Notes under the pieces: model-generated | What the model was told of the DNA's origin: nothing | Databases searched by the model: none | The model's input: only the letters and a program-made list of their open reading frames with translations | Shown: in pieces, positions 16,289 through 25,131 of the stretch | Layout of the letters: each line of letters opens with the position of its first letter | How positions within the stretch are numbered: position 1 is the stretch's first letter | Position numbers and translations under genes: made by a program | From: an uncultured Bacteroidia bacterium | GTDB taxonomy: Bacteria > Bacteroidota > Bacteroidia > Bacteroidales > Prolixibacteraceae | NCBI GenBank assembly: GCA_903927965.1 | Contig: CAIYPA010000091.1 | Location: forward strand, 1 to 53,928 | Direction of reading: 5' to 3' | Length of the DNA: 53,928 bases

Positions 16289-17896
16289 ATGTTTGATCAA
16301 AAAAGAAAAATAAAGGAACGGCTTCAAAATTCTTTCGGCAAGGTAAAGGATGAATCTTTTACTTTTGAATTGATCGAAAGCTATTTTAAGAAGAAAGACA
16401 AAAAAGAAGCATTTCAGGTTCTTTCGGATAAAACATGTAACGATTTAGATTTCAATGAATTATTCATGTTTGTTGATAGAACAACCTCAAAAATTGGTCA
16501 ACAGTGTTTATATGACACCTTGAAAACGATATCTTCCAACGACGACAAATTGATCAATCAGGAAAAAATTATCGATAAAATTAGCAGTGATCCTAACTTG
16601 AGATTAAATCTTCAGCTTCAATTGGACAAACTGGTGAAGGACGATACTTATTACATTACTTCATTATTTCAGCATCAACATGTAAAAGAGCCAAAGTGGT
16701 TTTTTGTAACCCGACTCTTGTCCTTTACAAGTTTACTGTCTCTATTCATGTTACCCTTTAGTCCTCCATTTGTCTTTTTATTGTTCGCGATATTTATCGT
16801 TAACTTTGGAATCCATATTTGGAATAAGCGCTTCCTTTATCAATACTTAGGCTCAATTCCGCAGTTATTGATACTAAACAACGTTGCCCGGGAATTTTCA
16901 AAATATGACTTTTTCAATGAAATAGACCATGATATTTCTGCTTCGATTTCAGTGATCGATAAGGTCAGGAACCGTATGTCGTTTTTTAAGCTGGAGAATA
17001 AGGTAGAAGGGGATTTTGAAATTATTTTTTGGGCCATGCTGGAGTTTGTAAAAATCCTGTTTCTGTTGGAACCCTTATTGCTTTTTGGGGTCCTGAAACA
17101 AATCGACACCAAAAGAAAGGAGATTGAGAAGGTATTTTTATTTGTTGGTTATATTGATACCTTGATTTCGATCGCTTCCTTAAGGGAGGGACTTGGTCAA
17201 TTTTGTTTACCTGAAATTACCAGTAACAATAAAACACTGGAAGCGAATGCTGTTTACCACCCATTGATTGGAAATTGTGTACCCAATTCAATTCTGGTAA
17301 AGGACAAATCCATTCTTTTAACAGGGTCGAATATGTCCGGAAAAACCTCGTTTATCCGAACGATAGGAATTAATGCCATTACCGGATTGACAATCAATAC
17401 CTGTTTTGCCGCACAATTCTCTTTACCAAGAACCCAGATCCATTCAGCGATAAGAATCAGTGACGATTTGATGAACGATAGGAGTTACTATTTTGAGGAA
17501 GTACTGACTGTCAAAGAGATGATCGATAGTTGCGGAAATGGGAAACCCAACCTGTTCCTGCTTGATGAGATTTTTAAGGGGACAAATACAATCGAACGGA
17601 TTTCAGCCGGGAAAGCTGTACTGTCATTTCTTGCCAAGGATGAAAATATCGTCTTTGTATCCACCCACGACATAGAATTGGCCGATCTATTGAAAGATGA
17701 GTTTGAATTGTACCATTTTAGTGAAAAAGTCGATGATAAAACTGTGGATTTTGATTACAAACTGAAGGAAGGGAAACTTAAAAATCGAAATGCCATCAAG
17801 ATACTTCAAATTAACGATTATCCTGATGTCATTATAAATGAGGCCATTGAATTATCTAAAGAATTGGATCAATCGAAGTGGCAAAGCAATAAATAG
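16289..17896 (+). CDS. Membrane-associated MutS-like ATPase
   Basis: 535-residue protein with the C-terminal ATPase domain of the MutS family: Walker A in LLTGSNMSGKTSFIRTIG (~345-362), Walker B in LFLLDEIFKGTN and the following FVSTHDIELADLL. It lacks the N-terminal mismatch-recognition domain. Two adjacent hydrophobic helices lie at ~135-175 (FVTRLLSFTSLLSLFML and FVFLLFAIFIVNFG), so it is probably anchored in the membrane. It is not the mismatch-repair protein itself. Members of this short MutS-like group are common in Bacteroidota and have no known role. Confidence 0.85.
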   Translation: MFDQKRKIKERLQNSFGKVKDESFTFELIESYFKKKDKKEAFQVLSDKTCNDLDFNELFMFVDRTTSKIGQQCLYDTLKTISSNDDKLINQEKIIDKISSDPNLRLNLQLQLDKLVKDDTYYITSLFQHQHVKEPKWFFVTRLLSFTSLLSLFMLPFSPPFVFLLFAIFIVNFGIHIWNKRFLYQYLGSIPQLLILNNVAREFSKYDFFNEIDHDISASISVIDKVRNRMSFFKLENKVEGDFEIIFWAMLEFVKILFLLEPLLLFGVLKQIDTKRKEIEKVFLFVGYIDTLISIASLREGLGQFCLPEITSNNKTLEANAVYHPLIGNCVPNSILVKDKSILLTGSNMSGKTSFIRTIGINAITGLTINTCFAAQFSLPRTQIHSAIRISDDLMNDRSYYFEEVLTVKEMIDSCGNGKPNLFLLDEIFKGTNTIERISAGKAVLSFLAKDENIVFVSTHDIELADLLKDEFELYHFSEKVDDKTVDFDYKLKEGKLKNRNAIKILQINDYPDVIINEAIELSKELDQSKWQSNK

Positions 17897-17984
17897 AAGG
17901 ATAGGATGTCTTGAATGGCGTGAATTTGGAGAAAAACAAAAGTAATTCTCCATCTTCAAATTTTCAAATCCCCGAATTTTCAAA

Positions 17985-18857
17985 TTACTTCCCAATCATT
18001 GGAAACAGTTTCCTGACCTGATCTTCATCAGGTTGCTTGCCATATTCGCAAATCTCGAAGGTTTCCACAGTTTTGACTGCATCCCCCTTTTCTTTGCCGT
18101 ACCATTTGACCAACGATTCCCGTTCCTGGGCCGTGACGAGTTGGGTGTAGCGTTTCTCCACCCATTCTATCCGCTCTTTCTCCCCTTTCGGGACTTTGTC
18201 AAGGCTACCTGAAGTCCAGGGAAGCCATTCAAAGACCTGCGATTTGTGGGCTGTAATGGCATAGAATTTTTTGTCGTTTACGGTGGTGATGTCAACGGCG
18301 ATATCGGGAGAGAAGGGGAGGGGTTTCTTAAAACCATCCTTTGAATAGAGGAAAACCGGGTTTACCTTGAGCGGAGGTACATCGGGTGCAACATTGGGCA
18401 CGATGACAAGATAGGCTGCGTCCTGAACGATGATGGCTGTATTCCGGTGGTCGGGATGATAATCGTAGGGACGTGGACCGATCACCACATCGGCATTCCA
18501 CTGCCGGATCAGCCGGATCACCTGTAACCTAACGTTCAGGTTGGGCATCAGTTCCCCATCGTGATTGTCGAGCACCACATATTTTACACCGAAACGTTTG
18601 CCTGCCTCTTCCGCTTCGGCCATGCGGATTTTTGCAAGGGCACCACCCCCTGTATTAAAGTGTCCCGCATCGCCGTTGGTCAGCGAGACAAACATCACGT
18701 TGTGCCCCATTTGTGCATAGAGTATGGCCGTGCCCCCGGCATCAAGGTCGCAATCATCGGGATGCGCCCCAATCACCACAATATTGAGTTTTTTTTCTTG
18801 AGACTTGCCACTAAAACAAACGAAGATGGCCACTAAAATTAACAAGGCTGTTTTCAT
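17985..18857 (-). CDS. PIG-L/LmbE-family deacetylase, secreted
   Basis: 290 residues with a signal peptide (MKTALLILVAIFVCFSGKSQ). The zinc site is visible: AHPDDCD at 31-37 and HPDHRNTA later; DNHDGEL is also typical. Such enzymes remove acetyl groups from N-acetylglucosamine-type sugars. Export suggests that a periplasmic glycan is the substrate. It is a single gene converging on the MutS-like gene, upstream of which lie A/T-rich repeats. Confidence 0.9.
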   Translation of the reverse strand: MKTALLILVAIFVCFSGKSQEKKLNIVVIGAHPDDCDLDAGGTAILYAQMGHNVMFVSLTNGDAGHFNTGGGALAKIRMAEAEEAGKRFGVKYVVLDNHDGELMPNLNVRLQVIRLIRQWNADVVIGPRPYDYHPDHRNTAIIVQDAAYLVIVPNVAPDVPPLKVNPVFLYSKDGFKKPLPFSPDIAVDITTVNDKKFYAITAHKSQVFEWLPWTSGSLDKVPKGEKERIEWVEKRYTQLVTAQERESLVKWYGKEKGDAVKTVETFEICEYGKQPDEDQVRKLFPMIGK

Positions 18858-18910
18858 TTTGGAAATTTATGTATATTGTTTATATTTAATTAATTAGCGG
18901 GTTTACAAAA

Positions 18911-18957
18911 ATGCTGCTGGCTGCTAGCTACTAGCTGCTGGCAACTTGCTTCTGGCA
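18911..18957. repeat. Degenerate gctgctggc/ctagc repeat
   Basis: A cluster of short overlapping units (ctgctggctgctagctac, tagctgctggcaacttgc) lies between the PIG-L and GntP genes. A partly complementary stretch (cgccagccgccagttgct) lies at about 19039-19060. No gene is visible in 18858-19074 apart from these sequences. It may be a decayed palindromic element. Confidence 0.5.
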
Positions 18958-19074
18958 AATCGTAGTCCAGACGAAAATCCTACTTCAAAGTCTAATTTCA
19001 ACTGCATTTATCATCAGGAAACCGATCAAGTTTTGAAACTCCGCCAGCCGCCAGTTGCTAACCGCAAGCCGCCA

Positions 19075-20400
19075 TTAAAGCACCATCCTCGAAACACCCA
19101 AAGCACAAACAAATACGGTAACTCCCATGACAATCGTTGCCGATGAATAGATTTTCAGCGTCGTATCGGTCTGGATATTTGAAAAACGTGTGATCACCCA
19201 GAAATAGGAATCGTTGGCATGTGAGATCATCATCGAACCGGCACCCATAACGACCATCGTCATAATTTTTCCGGTCTCGGAATCCAATCCAAGCGCTGGA
19301 AGCATGGGGGCGATAAACGAGGAGGCTGTAATGATGGCAACTGTCGAGGAACCCTGTGCGGTTTTGAGCAGGAAGGCAAATAGAAAGGGGACGGCCAACC
19401 CCAAACCTGTTTTTACAAGGACTTCCCCAGCATAAGCTCCAACACCGGTTTCCTTGATCACCATTCCGAACATTCCCCCGGCGGCAGTGACAATCAGGAT
19501 TGGGCCGGCTTTGAGAACGGCACTCTCGAAAATCTCATTGATCGTTTCCATCTTCTTAAACCCAATTAAAAACAACGACAACAACATACCTGTAAAGAGT
19601 GCGATAACTGGTTGTCCGACAAATATTAAGGCGACAATAAAACCGTTTTGGTTTTTGAATCCGAAGGCAGTAAGCAAAGAGTTTAATGAGATTAACAACA
19701 ACGGGATTACAATTGGAAGAAGGGATAAAAATACCGATGGGAGTATCTGGTTTTCAATGGATTCCACATCTGGTAAATCTTCCTTATGGGTAATCTGTCC
19801 TGCGTTGGTACGCCATTTTATCCAGTAAAAAGCAGCTATTGCTGCCGGAATGGCGAAAAGTGTTCCGACTAGGATCAACATTCCGATGTCCACTTTAAGC
19901 AGTCCGGCTGCTGCAAGTGTCCCTGGATGGGTTGGGACAAGGCAATGTACAGAATACAAGGATGTTGCCAGGACAATGGCTATAAACGGCATCGCTATTT
20001 TGGTTTTCGCACTGAACGATTTGGCCAATCCGCTAAGGATGATAAATCCTGAATCACAAAAGATCGGCATTCCCGTAATAAAACCGGTTATCCCCATCGC
20101 GGCGGCAGCATTTTTAGTCCCAGTCTTTCGGAGGATTGCAGTGGCAATGCTGATGGCACCACCCGATTTATCAAGCACAACAGCAATGATCGCCCCAAAG
20201 ATGATCAGAAACCCGATGGATGCCATTGTAGAGCCAAAACCGTCTTTAAGCACGGCGACCACATTGGCAAATGGGACAGTAGTTAGTGCAAGTAACAGTG
20301 AGACAATGAATAACGAAACAAACGCATTGAGTTTGACCACTGAGGTCAGCAGGATGATCAGTAAAATGCTGATCAGAACAAGGATTGCGGTAATGACCAT
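19075..20400 (-). CDS. GntP-family permease
   Basis: 441-residue polytopic inner-membrane protein of the gluconate:H+ symporter family. Family marks include GFGSTMASIGFLIIFGAIIAVVLDKSGGA near the N-terminus, GMPIFCDSGFIIL and LVPTHPGTLAAAG in the middle and SHANDSYFWVITRF near the end. Likely substrates are gluconate or similar sugar acids; the exact one is unknown. No sugar-acid catabolic gene is next to it. Confidence 0.92.
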   Translation of the reverse strand: MVITAILVLISILLIILLTSVVKLNAFVSLFIVSLLLALTTVPFANVVAVLKDGFGSTMASIGFLIIFGAIIAVVLDKSGGAISIATAILRKTGTKNAAAAMGITGFITGMPIFCDSGFIILSGLAKSFSAKTKIAMPFIAIVLATSLYSVHCLVPTHPGTLAAAGLLKVDIGMLILVGTLFAIPAAIAAFYWIKWRTNAGQITHKEDLPDVESIENQILPSVFLSLLPIVIPLLLISLNSLLTAFGFKNQNGFIVALIFVGQPVIALFTGMLLSLFLIGFKKMETINEIFESAVLKAGPILIVTAAGGMFGMVIKETGVGAYAGEVLVKTGLGLAVPFLFAFLLKTAQGSSTVAIITASSFIAPMLPALGLDSETGKIMTMVVMGAGSMMISHANDSYFWVITRFSNIQTDTTLKIYSSATIVMGVTVFVCALGVSRMVL

Positions 20401-20447
20401 ATATGAAAAAATGTATTGTTGCTGTTTTGATAATCTTTAGCACTTCA

Positions 20448-20455
20448 CAAATTTA
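20448..20455 (-). promoter_or_regulatory. -7 box (TAAATTTG) for the GntP permease gene
   Basis: On the minus strand the box reads TAAATTTG, matching TAnnTTTG, 48 bases upstream of the start codon. No good TTTG lies at the expected -33 distance, so support is partial. Confidence 0.35.
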
Positions 20456-20609
20456 ATAAAAGTGTTGAGAAACGGTGTTTTGGTTCAATAACAATAAGAC
20501 CAATTAAAAATTGCAATCCATTGTTCTTTTTTATACTTTTATAGGTGACAAAGCTTTTCTCCCCGTGTTCTCATTGTAAAACCTTAACAGTTAAAAATGA
20601 ATTTTTGCC

Positions 20610-21926
20610 ATGAAAAAAGGGGTCAACTATTATTTGACTGGTTTGGTCTTCCTGATAGTTATCTGTTCTGACTGTAAGAAACTTAAGACCATCGAATTGC
20701 CGGTTGTTACTACTTTGGCCATCTCAACCATTGGTACGACAACAGCTGATTGTGGTGGCAATGTTGTTCAGGATGGAGGAGAAACAATCGTTGGTAAAGG
20801 AGTAGTTTGGGGAAAGGAACACAATCCAACCATGACATCCCATGAGGGATTTTCCAATGACGGAAAAGAATCAGGATCTTATGAAAGCCATATTACCGGT
20901 CTTCTTAGAAATACGGTTTATTATGTGAGAGCCTATGCAACAAACAGTGCAGGAACCAATTATGGAAATGAGGTTAATTTTACCACGTTGGCCGAAAGCT
21001 CAACTGTTGTTACATCAATTCCTGCTAATATAACTTCAAATTCGGTTTCATGTGGAGGGAATGTAACCGATGACGGAGGTGCAATCGTTGTGGAAAGGGG
21101 GATTTGCTGGAGCCTTGATGAAAATCCAATTACTTACAATAGCCATACTTCTGATGGGACCGGTAGTGATGTATTTAGTAGCATGATCACACGTTTGACG
21201 CCGTATAGCACCTATTATATCAGGTCATATTCAAGAAGTTATATGGGTACTTCATACGGAAATCAAATTAGCTTTACAACTCTGCCTGGTCCGGGACAAG
21301 GTGAAATAACCTTTAATCCTGCATTATCATACAATAATGTATCAGACGTTGATGGGAATTCTTATAAAACGATCGTCATCGGTACACAAACATGGATGGC
21401 CGAAAATCTGAAAACAACAAAATTCCGCAATGGCGACCCGATTCCCAAGGTTACTGAAAACGTGGCATGGAAAAATCTTACCTCCGGTGCCTACTGCAAT
21501 TACAACAATGAGGCAGTTTTTTCAGATCGTTATGGACGATTGTACAATTGGTATGCAGTGAATGATCATCGCAACCTCGCACCGGAGGGTTGGCACATCC
21601 CTACTGATACTGAATGGATAACATTAATTAACTTTCTTGGCGGTAATGAGATAGCTGGAGGTAAGCTCAAAGAAACAGGGACAGCACATTGGATTCCACT
21701 TAACTCCGATGCTAAAAATGAAGGTGGTTTTACTGCACTTCCTGGAGGGATGTTGTCAACTGGAAATGGGTATACCGGAATGGGCACCAATGTTTTTTGG
21801 TGGAGCGCAACAGAAGTGGATTCTTTTTATAGCGCATACTGGGAAGTTAGTTCCAGCTATAACCTGATCAACAAAGGTGGGTACAACAAGACCGATGGAT
21901 ATTCTGTTCGTTGCATAAAAAATTGA
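20610..21926 (+). CDS. FISUMP-domain surface protein with fibronectin-like repeats
   Basis: 438 residues. The N-terminal hydrophobic stretch with nearby Cys residues (IVICSDCKK) suggests a lipoprotein, though the lipobox is weak. Two Ig/Fn3-like repeats follow (about 30-115 and 125-220), each ending in a YYVRAYATNSAGTNYG- or YYIRSYSRSYMGTSYG-like motif. Residues ~235-438 are a FISUMP domain (DVDGNSYKTIVIGTQTWMAENLKT, YGRLYNWYAV, GWHIPTDTEW, WWSATE, SVRCIKN). FISUMP proteins are cell-surface proteins of Bacteroidota and Fibrobacter with unknown binding roles. Confidence 0.93.
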   Translation: MKKGVNYYLTGLVFLIVICSDCKKLKTIELPVVTTLAISTIGTTTADCGGNVVQDGGETIVGKGVVWGKEHNPTMTSHEGFSNDGKESGSYESHITGLLRNTVYYVRAYATNSAGTNYGNEVNFTTLAESSTVVTSIPANITSNSVSCGGNVTDDGGAIVVERGICWSLDENPITYNSHTSDGTGSDVFSSMITRLTPYSTYYIRSYSRSYMGTSYGNQISFTTLPGPGQGEITFNPALSYNNVSDVDGNSYKTIVIGTQTWMAENLKTTKFRNGDPIPKVTENVAWKNLTSGAYCNYNNEAVFSDRYGRLYNWYAVNDHRNLAPEGWHIPTDTEWITLINFLGGNEIAGGKLKETGTAHWIPLNSDAKNEGGFTALPGGMLSTGNGYTGMGTNVFWWSATEVDSFYSAYWEVSSSYNLINKGGYNKTDGYSVRCIKN

Positions 21927-21972
21927 TCGACTAATTGTTGATCATTGAGTATTATTGTTCCTAAGCAATTGA

Positions 21973-23010
21973 TCATATCCTTGCCTTAATCTGTGCCAAT
22001 TCCGAATCGTGGACGTGTTGTTCAAAAGTTTTCAGGTTGTATTCCTTCAGGATATCCTTGATCACCACATCTGGTGACAAGCTTTCAATAACCGACCATT
22101 CTTCTTCATGGTGATTGGTGATCCTGATTTTACGGCCATACTTCACCCTGATCTCTTCAAACCGTTGACAAAATGGCCAGGCGTGCAGAAAAGCTTTCTC
22201 AAGGTTGACCTTCGCACAAATCAGGTTGGGATCCCAAATCCCAGTTTGGGCGATAACCTCGCCGGTGAACTCACAAATCTTCGCCGTATTCTTCCTTGTA
22301 CTGGAAACAACAATATATTTGTTCATCCATGCTTTCCCATTTACAACTTCACCTCCCGCGTAAGCCGAAGGCCAGAAAACAATTTCAGCCCCCTGTTTTT
22401 TCAACGATTTCCAACCGTCATCCCACAAGATATCAAAGCAAATCTGAATCCCTATGATCCCAAAATCGGTCTTAAAAACAGGTGGATCAAGCGATCCGGG
22501 AGTCATCCCATCTTCTATCTCATCTTCGGTAAGGTGGATTTTATGGTATTCGCCCATTGGCTCACCCTTTCGGTCAAACAAAACAGCCGAGTTGAAAATC
22601 TTCCCATTTTGGGAAGTATATACAGGACAAATCACGTAGCACCTGTTTTCCTTTGCAAAAGCAGAAATCCGCTTCAGGGCGATAGCCGACAAATCCACTT
22701 TCTTGGTCAGGGTTTTGATCTGATTTACATTGGATGTAGCAAATACCTCCGGTAGGCAAACGATATCGGGTTGGTAAGCAAGAGACCGCTTTAGGATACC
22801 AAGCATCTTGTCGGTCATTTGTGCTGGGTTATCGGCACTTAATCCATTTTGTGAAACTGTGGCGATCCAGACTTCGCGCGGCAAAATATTGGTTTCCAAG
22901 TTTTTAGCCTGAACTTCGTTTGACATTCCGGCAACTCCTATTGCTGTAAATCCTGCTGTTGCCGCAGTCTTGCCAATAAAGCTACGGCGTGATTCCAAAT
23001 TTGTTTTCAT
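21973..23010 (-). CDS. Tat-exported carbon-nitrogen hydrolase (nitrilase superfamily)
   Basis: 345 residues. The N-terminus has a twin-arginine signal (ESRRSFIGKTAATAGFTAIG). The catalytic Glu-Lys-Cys triad is visible in CLPEVFA, EYHKIHL and IGIQICFDI. Such enzymes hydrolyse amides or nitriles; Tat export implies a folded periplasmic enzyme. The gene ends 46 bp from the converging FISUMP gene and begins 12 bp after the DNA methyltransferase gene on the same strand, so the two may be cotranscribed although their functions look unrelated. Confidence 0.88.
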   Translation of the reverse strand: MKTNLESRRSFIGKTAATAGFTAIGVAGMSNEVQAKNLETNILPREVWIATVSQNGLSADNPAQMTDKMLGILKRSLAYQPDIVCLPEVFATSNVNQIKTLTKKVDLSAIALKRISAFAKENRCYVICPVYTSQNGKIFNSAVLFDRKGEPMGEYHKIHLTEDEIEDGMTPGSLDPPVFKTDFGIIGIQICFDILWDDGWKSLKKQGAEIVFWPSAYAGGEVVNGKAWMNKYIVVSSTRKNTAKICEFTGEVIAQTGIWDPNLICAKVNLEKAFLHAWPFCQRFEEIRVKYGRKIRITNHHEEEWSVIESLSPDVVIKDILKEYNLKTFEQHVHDSELAQIKARI

Positions 23011-23022
23011 ATATCTCTTTTG

Positions 23023-24795
23023 TTAGTTTCGAAAAAGTGTCATTTTTTTTTCTTTAACCGGGGTCATTTCATCAAGAAAACGCTCCCATAATTCCAATGA
23101 TAATGAGAACCCATTCTTTTCATTTAATTTATTCAATTCATTGGTCAGGTCTTGTTTGTTGATCTTTTTCCCCAATTTCAAAAGGTCGATTCTCATTAAA
23201 ACGTCCTTCGTAAAAGTTCTTTTGGCATCGGCAAAGGTGACTGACTTCAAAAACTGTATGGTTTTATCTAAATTTAAAAGGATCAAAGCGTAAACGGCAA
23301 ATTCTATTTTGTCAAAACCGATCAGGTAGCAGGTGTCGTCAAGCATCACAGGTTTGTTGTCCTGTGGCAGGATGAGCGTAAAATGAAATGTCTTGTAGAG
23401 GCCCGAAATCGCTACTTTAAAAGGTTTGAACGAATAGTCGCCTATTCCAAAGATTGAAAACAGGGGCTTATTAACGTAAATGCTTGATTTTCTGGCCGTA
23501 AAATTTGCCTGATGTTGTGTAAGGTAGTGATATGTCCTGGGATAATCCGTTTGGATAGTTTCTGTTTCCTGCCCAATTTTTTTTTGAGTAACGATTGTAA
23601 ATTTTCTTGTCCGTTTGATCACCGTGTTTTTAAGGTCGGAACTTTTAAGCAACCCATAAACCAATCCTTCCTCCAATATTGCTTCTTCCCCCAACCCATT
23701 TACATAATGTCCATTCACTTTGTCCAATTCCATGACTGACGTACAGTCGTGTTTTAAGCCTTGTCGCCAAACAAAAGGAGATTCCCCGTCAATTTCTTTG
23801 GTGTGGATATAGGTGTCAATGTTTGAAACAAACTTATCGGCCAACCAACCAAATTGTAAATTTGGGGACTGGTTGTCGTAGAAATTGAATTCCTGGCACT
23901 TATAGGTTGGTCCGGAGTTGAATCGACAAGAAAACAAAGCCGCTTCCACCGAAACATTAAATTCTTTTTTACTGTCAATGCATTGTTTTTCAAGGGATGA
24001 GATTTTGTAACAGTTTTTGTATTGGTCAAAAACAAGGTTTTTGATCACCGAGTTTTTGACCAGCAACAACAAATGGCCATTCACATTTTGAAAGGTTTCA
24101 ATCATATTCAAAGTGATTGATTCTGCAATGTCAAAATTGCCTTTTCCTGTCATCGCATCCAAACCGTTGTGGTTTTTAAAATTTGTTTTCTTCGGAAGGT
24201 TCGTTGAATGAAGGCTTCCCAATTTTGAATTGGTCACCCATGGCGGATTTCCGATAACCAGGATCTCTTTTTGAGAAAATTTTTCAGCTATTTGTTTGAA
24301 GTCAAAATCAAATACGTCACAATGAAGGATTGAAATTTCCGGCTTGTTTGAGTTGGGATGGTCCAGAAAATAATCCATGATGCTAAATTTGGTTTCCCAA
24401 ACATAGGGCTTGTAAATTTCAACGCCGAAAATGGTTTGAATGTTATTAAAATTACGCAAGGATGCTACAATAAAACTCCCTTTTCCGCAGGTTGGCTCAA
24501 TTACAACCTCTGGAAAAATGTTCTTCGATGACAAATTCAAGGTAACTTGATTGGCCAAATAAGGATTGGTCTGAAAGTCCCCATATTCTGCCCTGTCAAG
24601 CATTTCATAAATAGGATCGCTAACCGAAAGGACTTCTTTAAGCGTTTCCAATTCCTCGTTATTGTCAAAGAATTGGTTGATACCGAATTTATCAACCATT
24701 TCTTGATTTGCCCATTCATAGGATATAACAGTCTTCAGATTATCATTTAAGTAACCTGAAACCTGCTGCGTGATATTTGCTTCAAATACTTTCAT
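23023..24795 (-). CDS. Class I N6-adenine-type DNA methyltransferase, orphan
   Basis: 590 residues. The SAM-binding motif I is EPTCGKGSFIV at ~100-110 and the catalytic motif IV is GNPPW at 182-186, typical of gamma-class N6-adenine methyltransferases of the Type I/IIG style. The C-terminal ~250 residues probably give target specificity. No restriction nuclease or specificity gene lies next to it, and no nuclease motif is obvious within it, so it is either a solitary methyltransferase or one half of a split system. A nitrilase gene follows 12 bp downstream. Confidence 0.82.
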   Translation of the reverse strand: MKVFEANITQQVSGYLNDNLKTVISYEWANQEMVDKFGINQFFDNNEELETLKEVLSVSDPIYEMLDRAEYGDFQTNPYLANQVTLNLSSKNIFPEVVIEPTCGKGSFIVASLRNFNNIQTIFGVEIYKPYVWETKFSIMDYFLDHPNSNKPEISILHCDVFDFDFKQIAEKFSQKEILVIGNPPWVTNSKLGSLHSTNLPKKTNFKNHNGLDAMTGKGNFDIAESITLNMIETFQNVNGHLLLLVKNSVIKNLVFDQYKNCYKISSLEKQCIDSKKEFNVSVEAALFSCRFNSGPTYKCQEFNFYDNQSPNLQFGWLADKFVSNIDTYIHTKEIDGESPFVWRQGLKHDCTSVMELDKVNGHYVNGLGEEAILEEGLVYGLLKSSDLKNTVIKRTRKFTIVTQKKIGQETETIQTDYPRTYHYLTQHQANFTARKSSIYVNKPLFSIFGIGDYSFKPFKVAISGLYKTFHFTLILPQDNKPVMLDDTCYLIGFDKIEFAVYALILLNLDKTIQFLKSVTFADAKRTFTKDVLMRIDLLKLGKKINKQDLTNELNKLNEKNGFSLSLELWERFLDEMTPVKEKKMTLFRN

Positions 24796-24973
24796 CCTGG
24801 AGGACTATTACAGCTTACGATTTTGCTTTATTTCTGACTTGAATAGTTGATGTAAATATACTATTTACAGAATAAGATCTGGCCAGTCTGAATCCAAAAC
24901 AAAAGTTCAATAGGGGACCCTAATTTTATCCGGCTTTATTCATTTTGTAATATATTGAATATTAGACTAATAA

Positions 24974-25117
24974 CTATTTAAGCAATTTCATGGTTTGAAT
25001 GGTAACCGGCTCCAATAATCCCGATTCGATCAAAGGGACTTTAGCCCATGGAATCCGTGTTTGATCAGAAGCCTAGATATTGGTTCCTGGAATTATTGTG
25101 GTCAATACATTGGTATG
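24974..25117 (-). pseudogene. Decayed 3' end of a gene (enzyme tail)
   Basis: On the minus strand a frame reads …TTIIPGTNI, a TAG (rc of cta at 25073-25075), then ASDQTRIPWAKVPLIESGLL and further to a TAG at 24974-24976. The second part has the look of a real protein C-terminus, but no start exists and the frame is interrupted. It lies 3' of the 845-residue protein gene, in the same orientation. The rest of the gap 24796-25131 shows nothing recognisable. Confidence 0.35.
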
Positions 25118-25131
25118 CTGAATTTAGCTCC

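Noticed and set aside
18911-18957. CRISPR array or tRNA relic
   Set aside because: The units are short, irregular and have no spacer structure; no cloverleaf or cas gene is visible.
23023-24795. BREX PglX or a complete Type IIG restriction enzyme
   Set aside because: The protein is much shorter than PglX, shows no nuclease motif by eye, and has no BREX or Type I partner genes.
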